NCBI GenBank assembly: GCA_020002185.1
Contig: CM034534.1
Span: 65,564,717-65,628,716 of the forward strand
Direction: 5' to 3'
DNA length: 64,000 bases
From: Paraescarpia echinospica
Taxonomy: Eukaryota; Annelida; Polychaeta; Sabellida; Siboglinidae
Part shown: piece after piece, positions 40,958-51,161 of the stretch
Layout of the letters: each line of letters begins with the position of its first letter
Numbering within the stretch: the first letter of the stretch is position 1
Program-made: the position numbers and the translations under genes
Notes under the pieces: model-generated
What the model was told of the DNA's origin: nothing
What the model saw: the letters and a program-made list of their open reading frames with translations, nothing else
Database searches by the model: none

Positions 40958-41752
40958 CTATTGGAAGCTCTTTCGTTTGCCAGTCTCCCCACTAGCCAGA
41001 CGTCTGCTCCCATCCATTCCTCTATGTCCTTCGCCCATTGTCTCCTTGGTCTTCCTCTGCTTCTGCTGCAGTCCACTTTGCCTTCCATTATTAGTCTCTC
41101 TATAGATTCATGCCGTTTTACATGGCCGAAATAACTTAGTTTTTGTTTCTTTACAAAGTTCAATAAAGACCTTTGTATATCACCAAGCTCATCTGCGATG
41201 GATTCATTAGTTCTATGTTCAGTCCACGAAACTCGTCATATCTTTCTGTAGCACTTGTTTTCAAATGCATTTACACGTTTAGTAATGCTCTTATTAAGAG
41301 TCCAGGTTTCGCATCCATACGTAGCAGTTGGAAATATGCAGATTCGCATAATTCGTAGTTTCTTGTCTTTGTTCGTTACTTTCCACAGCTTCTTCATCTC
41401 CGTCAACTTTTTACTTGCCATTGCCAACCTCCGCTTGATCTCTTTCGTCCAATCTCCATCCGCTTCTATCAGTGACTCCAGATATTAAAAACGTTCCACT
41501 CGTTCTAGTTCCTCGCCATCTACTATGACCTCTGATGGTTCTCGACATCCCTTCGCATCCATAATCTTAGTCTTCTTTGCGTTTAGTTTCAATCCTTTCA
41601 TATCACTGTGCTCTTTAACAGTAATTATCAGTTTATCCAATCCTTCTTTTGTATCGGATATTAACGCTGTGTCATCGGCATATCTCAATTCATATATCTC
41701 TTGTCCATTCACTTTCAGTCCATTAAAAACTTGCATCTCGTGTCAGTCATAC
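40958..41752 (-). mobile_element. RTE-like LINE fragment, duplicated copy
   Basis: Duplicate of part of 36259-37108, with the same frame breaks. One residue differs in the C-terminal piece (MKGKVDC versus MEGKVDC). Confidence 0.85.
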
Positions 41753-41831
41753 TGGACTGGATAATGCGCTATATAAGAACTAACCTTTTTTACTTCTATT
41801 TAAAGACAAATGAACTGCATGAGCTTAGCGG

Positions 41832-42196
41832 CCGGTGTGAATCATATTGTAAATGGACCCCGCGTCGTGTATGGACTGGAGGTCCATTAATGGAGGTTTA
41901 TTTACCACGCGTCGAAAATTGACCCCCTGTGAAAAAATACTTTTCAATGTTATGAGTGAATTAGAAGTAGTTCATTTGTGTATACATGCTTTATACAACA
42001 ACAAAATAAAACCATGCAAAAATGTATCCAAACCTTACTGGCATTTAAATCAACAAAGTCCATTTCAGTATCATTTTTACGGTTATTGACACGGTTTTGA
42101 CAATTTTGATGGTACATTTTTCACAGGGGTCCATATACAACGCCATTGTAAGTGGACTCCTTTTACCACGGGGATCCATTTACAATTTCACACTGG
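41832..42196. mobile_element. MITE-like element, duplicated copy
   Basis: Second copy of the 37187-37551 element, same terminal inverted repeats, carried by the tandem duplication. Confidence 0.65.
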
Positions 42197-43133
42197 ACCA
42201 GAACCAGCCCTCCCGGCGAACTTAACGTATATCTACAGTGCACAGGAAAGCGCCTTACGACGAAATTCGACCTCGAGCAGCTCCGTCAGATCTCGAAAAC
42301 AAGGATCTAATTACATAAACCATTCGTAGAAATGGCGTAAGCGCGCATAAAAGCTTTATTGGCCGGAATTACTTGCTGATATTATGGTTGACACATACGG
42401 AGAGGTCGTGCGTTTGTATATCAATATAACGCATAATACCACGTAATCCCCAACATGTGCAGTGTGATTATAATGCCACTGACATTAAACATATTGACAT
42501 CACCAATGTGGTACGCCAAATTGAAATTTGAATTTATAAGTACCTCAAACAACGTCACAAGCAAAGTGATTATGACAGACAAACCACCGTCAGGGAAGTG
42601 ATCAAAAAAAGAAGTTGATATCGATAGGACTCCACGAGGCAGACCCTAAGAGGGACCCTGAGGGGATGAGAACACTAGGCAAATAGAAAAATCTAGTTGC
42701 AGAAGCTCAGTAGCTGAGGAAATGACAAAACATGGAAGAACCTGGTATGTTGTGAAGATAGAAACCCTATGCGCATTTGGAGAAGTGTCGTTTCGGTCCT
42801 GTGCTCTACTCTTAGCGAAGAGGATTAAGGTTAGGTGTGGACACCTGGATTTGTACTTGCTGCCTTTAATCTGACGACGACCACCCGTAAGCCGAATCAT
42901 ATATTGTGGTGTAGATCGTTCTTTCAAGCACCCACTACAACGTCGCAGTGCAATAAAGCCACAAGACGAGGTGACTATACATCAATTCCATTCAGTCAGT
43001 GACTGCTTTGAAGTCGAAAGAATACATACATCTCATTCTGCATGTCTAGGTGATCGCGCAGCATTGACCTGTTCAGCGGTGCACCATATAGTGCAGATAC
43101 TGGGGTTCAGTTGGATAGCAACGAGACACGAGA

Positions 43134-44960
43134 ATGGTTGTAGCTCGCATACCTTATAATATCTGTAATAGCTGGAATATCTTAAATAGTGAAATTAAGT
43201 GCATAGTCGATAAATTTGTACCTTTCAAAAAACAAGGGAAACGGTCTAAAAAGAAACACTTATCGAAAGAAGCCATTAGAAAAATTAAGTATAAACAAAT
43301 GATGTGGAAGTCATATAGATGTACTGGAAATGATGAAGACTACAACATTTATAAAGAAGCACTTAATCAAGCTACAGCTGAAATTAGAAATTCAAAGAGA
43401 AGCTATGAAAAAAAATTAGCTAGTAATATAAAACATGACAGTAAGAGTTTTTATGCGTATATTCGAAGCAAACAGAAAGTTCAGGATAAGGTCGGTCCTC
43501 TAGAAGATAGTGCTGGAAATACAATATCAGAGGGATTCTTAATGGCAGAAGACCTGAATGAGTATTTTAGTTCAGTGTTTACCAGGGAAGATATTAGTTC
43601 ACTGCCAGTACCAGAGGCTAAGTTCAAGGGGCAGATTCAGACTATTTAGGACAGTTAGTTGTAACCTCGGAAATGGTAGCTAAGAAAATAAGGGCTATGA
43701 AGGATAATAAATCACCTGGAGTGGACGGGATTCCGCCCAAACTACTATTGAATTTGTAGAACAAATTAGCGTACCGCTTGCAACAGTTTTCAATTTTCAT
43801 CCTTTAGTGGAAAGAGGCAAACATTATACCGTTATTTAAAAAGGTTCGAGAAACAAGTAGAGAACTATGGTGATTTAACATCAGTACAAATTATTCTAAT
43901 TAAAATCATGGTGGATTTTTTGTTATACATAACTTCCCATCTCAACATGGGTTTAAAAGCAGGTCATGTTAACAAATATGTTAATGTTTTTCAGGTGGGT
44001 AGATTCACCAGTAGATATCATCTATTTAGATTTTCCTTTCGATAAAGTACCACATCAAAGATTACTCCTTAAGCTAAAGTACTCTGAATTGTAGTATATG
44101 GGAGGCTTCAAACGGAATCGGTATGAGTGGGGACCACAGGGATCAGTACAGTCCAACGATTTGGACGATTATAACAAGCAGGTATTGAACTTTCCGCGAA
44201 GTGAGAAGGATTAAAACTGATGTAGACAGAAATCAAGATGAACTTGACAGGTTGATCAAATGGTCTGAAAAGTGGCATGCTGTTCAATGGGGAATGTAAA
44301 TGCACATCAAATCGAGGTAAAATAAAAATGGGGGGTACTGTTCTAAGTACTAATGTAAAAGAAAAGGATTGGGGTTAACATTAGTGCTGATATGAAGGTT
44401 TCAGAGCAGTTTGCAGCGTCAAAGGGAAATCAAATCCTTGGATTAATTAGGCGAAATATAGCGTATAAGAATAGAATTAATAGTACCGCTGTACAAAACA
44501 ATAGTGAGGCCTCATTTAGAATATTTATACAAGCTGGAGGCCATATCGCAAGAAGGACATAGGTATGCTAGAAAGAGTACAGAGGAGAGCGACTAAAATG
44601 ATACAAAATCTGAGGGAGCTAGTTAAAATACCCAAAAAATGTAAAACAAAGAGACCAGGAATGAGCGAGATACCTGAAGTGAAAACATTGAAGGCAGAAA
44701 TATTGATAAAAATTTTGTCTCATTAAAAAAAAGAAGGACTGTCGCTACATTGCAAAGGAGCAGTGTAGATCCAGAATAAGAAACATCCATTCCTGGGGAG
44801 TAAAGATGAGAGTTATCTTTTGGTTGGTGCGTAGCGTGAACGTTTAAACTAAAATCGACACACCAAAAAGGCGGGATACAGTAGATAAAAAGTGGTTGAA
44901 AGCGGCTTCTGTCCACAGGATCAGAGTAATTTCTGGATGGCATCCAACTTGCCGGTCAGG
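43134..44960 (+). pseudogene. CR1 LINE copy B, shredded by small deletions
   Basis: The intact linker ORF (43134-43649) differs from copy A by about two residues. The RT part is recognisable only at nucleotide level because of frequent small deletions: for example, the segment equivalent to tgtcattagaagagggagtg is largely missing, and gcgggat in the thumb is reduced to t. No RT frame survives. Confidence 0.85.
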
Positions 44961-45014
44961 GCTATTCAATCACCCTGACCGTCTATAATTGAAACAGTAT
45001 ACGTCAGTACCAAC

Positions 45015-45437
45015 AGTGTTCACTGTTGAGCAAACAAGCATTGTGTTCAAACTCGGACTTGTGTCGCGGTCCGATGGCGTTGAGAAAGTAAAATGATCCA
45101 ACAGCGAACTTCGAACTAGCAGTCAATGATTCCGAGTCTTCAATTGCACATGGCCTTGCGGCAAGTTATCGAAGTCCAATCTGAATATCATGTGATGCTT
45201 CGTGTTCAGACGCTCAACTTCATGTGTGTTTGTACGATCACCGAGGAAGATATTCCCGCATCCTCTGCTGCCGATATGGCCTGATAAGCGGTACACTATG
45301 AGATGAATGCAGCTGACAGGGGGTCACAGTCTCTCTACAGTCACACAACATTTCCACAGCATTGGTGATTGTCAAGGGATCTTGTGATTGTTCCCAAGCC
45401 GTCAGGAACTTCACTACGTTGTCAATCTGTGTTGATC
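45015..45437. other. non-coding stretch, possibly 5' part of the Gypsy element
   Basis: Placed between the duplication and the Gypsy pol remains. No gag, protease or LTR motif could be recognised, and no sequence matching the 3' LTR candidate was seen. Confidence 0.4.
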
Positions 45438-45660
45438 TCAAAGCTTTTTGAAAATCTAAGTAGATGATATCTACTGGTGATCCCTCATCTACCCATTTAG
45501 GGATGTCTTAAAAAATCATATTTGTTTAAGCATGACCTCGCTTTTAAAAACCCATGTTGAGATGGGTTTATCAAGTTATGTTTAACAAGAAAATCCACCA
45601 TGTGATCTTTAATTAGCTTTCTAATAATTGACAAATCACTGATGTTAAACTCACTTGTCT
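45438..45660 (-). mobile_element. internal CR1 fragment, copy D
   Basis: Minus-strand piece matching about 47595-47815 of copy C (RT blocks 2-3 region). It lacks both the 3' tail and the 5' part, so it is not a simple insertion. It abuts the Gypsy RT and replaces its N-terminal part. Confidence 0.8.
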
Positions 45661-46453
45661 ATGAAAGTTTAGCTAAGCTGGGAACAAGCAAGTTGTTCAC
45701 TAAACTAGACGCCAACAGCAGATTCTGGCAACTTCCACTGGACGAGGAGTCCAGGCTTCTCACAACATTCGTCACACCATTCGGGCGATTCTGTTTTAAC
45801 AGACTTCCGTTTGGTATCAGCTCAGCAAGTGAGATTTTCCAGCGCTCCATGTCGGCCATTCTGGAAGGCCCAGAAGGAGTAATCTGCCACATGGACGACA
45901 TCTTAATACATGGCAAAGACAAACCAGAACATGACAAGCGCGTTAGAGCTGTCATGATACGCTTACAGCAAGCCGGACTAACGCTGAACAACAAATGTGA
46001 ATTTGCCAAGCGGTCGATCAAGTTCTTGGGACATGTCATCGATGCCTCAGGGATACATGAGAACAGCAGTAAAACGGCAGCCATCGCACAATTCCCAGCT
46101 CCCACCAATGTCACGGAACTCCAACGCTTCATGGGTATGGTGAACCAAGTGGGAAAATTCATTCCACGACTGGCTGATATCAACGAACCGTTACGCCAGT
46201 TACTGTGCAAAGACAGGGCGTGGTTATGGGAAGAGGCACAACAATCTGCCTTCCAGCAAGTGAAAGACGTGCTTGTATCACCCGACGTACTTCACACTAT
46301 GACCCAAACCGCCCAACAGTGATCGCAGCAGACGCATCTTCTCAGGGGATCGGTGCAGTGCTACTGCAAATTCAAGATGGCGGCAGACGTCCAGTCTGCT
46401 ATGCTTCCCGATCACTCACAGAAACCGAGAAACGCTATTCAGTCATAGAGAAG
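45661..46453 (+). pseudogene. Gypsy pol, RT and N-terminal RNase H
   Basis: RT motifs: FTKLDANSRFWQLPL, FNRLPFGISSASEIFQ, CHMDDILIHG (catalytic xMDD) and KFLGHVIDASGI. A frameshift near 46295 separates RT from RNase H, which starts TVIAADASSQGIGAVLLQ and continues to SLTETEKRYSVIEK. The N-terminal RT blocks are missing. Confidence 0.9.
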
Positions 46454-48232
46454 ATTTAACAAGATTGCCATCCAGAGAATTAACTCTAGATGGCAGGTGG
46501 ACAAGGAAGCCCTTTGGCTTATCGAGAGTCCAACCCTTTTATCTACATATATCCAGCCCTTCTGAGGTATGTGTCGATTTTATTTTTAAACATATTCACA
46601 CTACTAGCACCCACACAATCATCAGATAATCTGTTCCATTCATTCACAGTCCTTTGTGAAAATGAGAACTTTCTCACGTCTAATCTACACTGCTCCTTTA
46701 CTAATGTAACTTCATGTCCTCTAGTCTTTCTATCTTTCTTAACTGAAAAAAACATATTTCTATCAATATTTTCATAACCATTCAATATTTTAAACACTTC
46801 TATCTGATCTCCTCTCAATCTCCTGGTCTCTAGTGTTGTTAAACCACATTCTTTTAGGCGTTTTTCATAACTAAGATCCCTCAGTTTTGGTATCATTTTA
46901 GTCGCTCTCCTCTGTACTCTTTCTAGCATATCTATGTCCTTCTTGCGGTATGGCCTCCACGCTTGTATACAATATTCTAAATGAGGCCTAACTATTGTTT
47001 TGTACAGCGGTATTATTAGTTCTTTTTCTTTATATGCTATATTTCGCCTAATCAATCCAAGGATTTGATTTCCTTTTGAAGCTGCAATTCCACACTGCTC
47101 TGAAACCTTCATGTCAGCACTAATTGTCAGCCCTAAGTCTTTTTCTTTTACAGTAGTACTTAGTACAGTTCCCCCATTGTATATTCTACATATTCGTTCC
47201 CATGTCCTGTGTGGAGGCATTTACATTTCCCAAAATTGAACAACATTTGCCACTTTTCAGACCATTTGATCAACCTGTCAAGATCATCTTGTAAATGCTG
47301 TCTATCTCCATCACTTTTAATCCTTCTAAACACTTTTGTATCATCTGCAAATTTCAACATCTTGCTAGCTATATCATCGTCCAAATCGTTTATATATATT
47401 AAGAATAATATAGGTCCCAGTACTGATCCCTGTGGAACCCCACTCAAAACTGATTTCCATTTTGAAGCCTGCCCATCAACAACTACCCGTTGTCTTTTGT
47501 CAATCAGCCATTTTTCTATCCAGTTAATTATACCATTTCCTATGCCATGGGCTTTTAGTTTAAGCAGTAATCTCTGATGTGGCACTTTGTCGAAAGCTTT
47601 TTGAAAATCTAAGTAGATGATATCTACTGGTGATCCATCATCTATCCACTTAGTGATATCTTCCAAAAAACATAACATATTTGTTAAGCATGACCTCGCT
47701 TTTAGAAACCCATGTTGAGATGGGTTTATCAAGTTATGTTTAACAAGAAAATCCACCATGTGATCTTTAATTAGTCTTTCTAATAATTTATAAATCACCG
47801 ATGTTAAACTAACTGGTCTATAATTATTTGACTTGTTTCTCGAACCTTTTTTAAATAACGGTATAATGTTTGCTTCTTTCCATTCTAAAGGAACCACTCC
47901 CTCTTCTAATGACAAGTTGAAAACTGTTGCAAGCGGTATGCTAATTTGTTCTACAATTTCCACTAGTAGTTTGGGTGGAATACCATCCACTCCAGGTGAT
48001 TTATTTTCCTTCATAGCCCTAATTTTCTTAGCTACCATTTCTGGGGTTACAATTAACTGTCTTAAATAGTCTGATTCTGCCCCCTTGAACTTAGCCTCTG
48101 GTACTGGCAGTGAACTAGTGTCTTCTCTGGTAAACACTGAACTAAAATACTCATTTAGGTCTTCTGCCATTAAGAATCCTTCTGATATTATATTTCCAGC
48201 ACTATCTTCTAGAGGACCGACCTCTTGAAGCA
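46454..48232 (-). mobile_element. CR1-clade LINE, copy C, inserted in Gypsy
   Basis: Antisense, 5'-truncated at the point reading GPLEDSAGN, with the full 3' end including the aacaagattt tail at 46454. The Gypsy RNase H sequence resumes directly on the other side, with gaag present at both junctions as a possible target-site duplication. Confidence 0.9.
46543..48232 (-). pseudogene. CR1 ORF2, copy C, one main frameshift
   Basis: Two overlapping minus-strand ORFs (48233-47160 and 47220-46543) cover the linker end, [93 protein letters not shown] and the C-terminal SQRTVNEWNRLSDDCVGASS. This is the best preserved CR1 copy in the window; only the junction near 47190-47220 is out of frame. The endonuclease is absent. 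Confidence 0.9.
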
Positions 48233-49453
48233 ACCTAGGCTTGCGAGAAGTTCAGAGAGTATGTGATGGGGCTAAACTTCACGCTCGAGACTGATCACAA
48301 ACCTCTCGTGCCACTTCTGAAAACAACAGAGCTAGCCAAGATGCTACCTCGCATCCAACGATTTCGTCTGAGAGTAATGCGATACAACCCGGAAGTCGCA
48401 TACGTCCCGGGAAAGCATCAAACGACACCTGATCCATTATCTCGCGCTCACGTTAACTTCCCAGTGCAGACCGACATCATGTTTGTGGAAGAGGTAGAGT
48501 GATACGCGAAACACACAGTAACCATACTTCCAGCTACGGAGAAACGTCTACAGGACTTTCGAGCGGCACAGAAAGCAGATGCTGAGTGCGAACAAGTCAG
48601 AACATTTTGCACACTAGAATGGCCAGCTTACATGCCACATCTGCCGCTGATACGACCGTACTGGGAGAACAGGAGCCATCTCGCGGTAGTCGATGATCTC
48701 CTACTGTATGACGAACGCATCGTGATTCCGAGGGCCATGCGTTTGGATATACTACACTGCATACATCAGTGCCATCTTGGTATCACGAAATGTCGCGCTC
48801 GGGCTCGCACATCGGTGTGATGGCCAGGATTGTCCAACTGCATAGAAGACATGGTTATTAAGTGCTCAACGTGTGCGAAAGATCGTCCGGAAACCAAAGA
48901 ACCACTCATGCCAGCATTGTTCCCATCTCGTTCCTGGGAGAGGCTTGGCATGGACCTTTTCGGGTTTCATGGAATTGCATATCTCATCGCAATTGACTAT
49001 TACTCGAGATGGATTGAGATCAAGCAGCTTCGCGACCAAACATCAGAAAGTGTCATCACAACGTTGAAGGAACTGTTTGCCTTCCACGGCATCCCAGATG
49101 TTGTCATGTCAGACAACGGGCCTCAATTCAGTGCTGATACATTTCGACAGTTCGCAGCAACATATGGGTTCGTTCACTCAACGAGCTCACCGCGATATCC
49201 GCAAGCCAATGGCGAGGAGGAGGGAGCTGTCCGTACAGTGAAAGCGTTGCTCAGGAAGAACGAAGACCATTACCTGGCTCTTCTCACATATCGGTCAACT
49301 CCGTTACAGAATGGGCTATCTCCAGCCGAACTACTGATGGGAAGAAGGTTACGAACACAACTACCAACACTCCCAAGCACGCTCCAGCCAAGGGTACAGA
49401 CCGGTGACAGAGAGAAGGTCCGAACCAAAGAGGACACCTACAGATCCAACTAA
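48233..49453 (+). pseudogene. Gypsy pol, C-terminal RNase H and integrase
   Basis: One frame throughout, with stops at 48500-48502 and 48818-48820. RNase H ends NFTLETDHKPLVPLLKT and RVMRYNPEVAYVPGKHQ. The integrase HHCC finger is visible around HQCHLGITKC and CSTCAKDRPE. The DDE core shows Asp in LGMDLFGFHG and VVMSDNGPQFSADTF and a Glu in ANGEEEGAVRTVKALLRK. The two stops and the CR1 insertion mean it is inactive. Confidence 0.9.
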
Positions 49454-49946
49454 ACACGTACCTACAACAACCGACATAGGACACAGGAACTTCCTGTCCT
49501 ACAGCCAGGTGACCAAGTATGGGTTAAGGATCAGGACCGACAGGGCAGGATACTGAGACAGACACATCACCCTAGGTCGTATCTCGTGAGAACCGAATAC
49601 GGCACGGTGCGACGTAACAGAAGAGTTCTGGTTCCTACTCCGGACGAACAACATGCGATGACCAGTCCGGTGAGAGGGCCACAACCATCCGGCATCCCAG
49701 ATGTGAGTGAAAGCAGATCGCGCGCACCTACTACGGAGACGACGCGATCATCGCCACAGCACGCTGACACTAGCCTAACCGGAGACACGGCCTCTCCGTG
49801 TGTGACCGTGACCAGATCAGGAAGAGCTATAAAGCCGCCTGAACGTTTGAACTTATAGACACCGAAGTTCAACATTGTCTAGAGACATGTTTGCAGGTGA
49901 ACATGACTGTACAGTTCAGCATGTGAATGCGAACTCTGAGGGGAGG
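49454..49946 (+). pseudogene. Gypsy integrase C-terminus and post-pol region
   Basis: After the stop, frames with VLQPGDQVWVKDQDRQGRIL-like character (about 49495-49560) and VRTEYGTVRRNRRVLVPTPD (49583 on) match the small SH3-like end of Gypsy integrases. A polypurine tract gaggggagg ends the region. Confidence 0.6.
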
Positions 49947-50111
49947 TGTAGAGTTACCCCACATTGGACTTGTATCATATGGGACGATTCGGTATAACGA
50001 TGAATAAGGTCCCATGATGCTTTGCGTGTGGACCACGCCATGTTGCTAAAATAAAACGTGTTTCACACAACGCCGTCTCTGCGTCTCTGTACTAACCCAG
50101 ACAACAACACA
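49947..50111 (+). repeat. probable 3' LTR of the Gypsy element
   Basis: Starts TGTAGAGTTACCCC right after the polypurine tract, contains a polyadenylation signal (aataaa near 50050) and ends around aacaacaca, about 165 bp with TG...CA ends. No matching 5' LTR is in the window, so the length is not confirmed. Confidence 0.5.
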
Positions 50112-50450
50112 ATAATGTCTTCATACGCAAGCAATTATTCTCCGGTAGGTGACACCTCTATACGACACACGTTCTACATGCGCAGACCGAGTTGAATTTG
50201 AAGGAAATGTTCGTTTGTGTTATAACGAAATGAAATACAACGGCTAATAGAATCCGTGTGAAAATTGACATTTCTGCTTATCTTCTCTTTTAACATTGAG
50301 GGATGAAATAAATTAGTTATTAAGGTAAAATTAATATATAACTATATCAAACACAATCACCACAAAAATAAACGTTTTTTGTAATATTATTATTAGTCTT
50401 TGAACGATTGTTAATGTAACCGTTTTATGTCAATAATCTTAACAAGTTTA
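50112..50450 (+). repeat. direct repeat B, copy 2
   Basis: Second copy of 32325-32639, same orientation, slightly longer through small insertions (for example aatagaatccgtgtgaaaat). It starts immediately at the end of the Gypsy LTR. Confidence 0.85.
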
Positions 50451-51161
50451 CATACACCAGTACAGCAACAACGTGACTCCAGTGGCGCCACCCATGGAAT
50501 GACTGTCAACTGAAAACAATATCACAACAAATCTTAATGGAGAGAACCACGGCGCCTGGGAGGAGGTTTACTTACTATGCTCCAATGTTGGCGTACTATT
50601 ATATAACTAGTTTCTGAACAGTGAAAATCTATATTTGATCGCTTTCAACACATTTGAAAGAAGTCGTGTTAAATTGGGTTAGACGTATTAATTCGCGGTT
50701 GACAGTTGACGAGCCAAAGATCTGACGACGACGTAACGCTAGACCGACTGAACTGATTACTTTTTCCATGTATTCAATTCAAGGGCCTAGCGCTGTAAAC
50801 GGAATCGTTCTTCAGTCGTGCGGACGGTCGAGTGCCTTTGTACAATTGGCGTACACCCTAACAGCCGAACCCTCGGAATGAGTCACACCGGTGTCTTTTA
50901 GAAAAGTACTGAGTTTCTTCCCGGTGAAATAATAGTCTTCACAAAGTGTTTCTATTTCGTGGTGTTTTTGACAAGGCAAGGAAAATATGTGGCCTAGTGG
51001 GACGGTGGTCTCTATCATTGCAATTCATGGTACCATGTAGATTGCATAGGAATGTCGACATTTGCATATAATGCCCTCCAAAACAGCCAAGTCTCATGGA
51101 TTTGTTGCCAGTGTGGCATTCCTAATTTCACAAGTTAACTTTTTCAAGCTCAACCATACAG
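50451..51161. other. stretch between repeat B and the minisatellite
   Basis: No recognised domain. A minus-strand ORF (51018-50812) starting MIETTVPLGHIFSLPCQKHH is unassigned. The + strand frame entering the array from 51062 (VNFFKLNHTASPHKQ) appears to be part of the LINE described after the array. Confidence 0.4.

Larger units (their letters stand above)
40958..45014 (+). repeat. 4.6-kb tandem segmental duplication, unit 2
   Basis: It matches unit 1 almost perfectly to about 43,750. From there to about 45,014 it keeps the same order but has lost about 300 bp in many small deletions (1 to about 15 bp) with few substitutions. Homology ends after ttgaaac..acgtcagt. Confidence 0.9.
45661..50111 (+). 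mobile_element. Ty3/Gypsy LTR retrotransposon remnant, interrupted by antisense CR1
   Basis: Pol order RT, RNase H, integrase on the + strand, then a polypurine tract (gaggggagg, 49938-49946) and a probable 3' LTR beginning tgtagagttacccc. The CR1 insertion at 46454-48232 splits RNase H. No gag, protease or 5' LTR was seen; the 5' side is replaced by a CR1 fragment. The element is old and defective. Confidence 0.85.
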
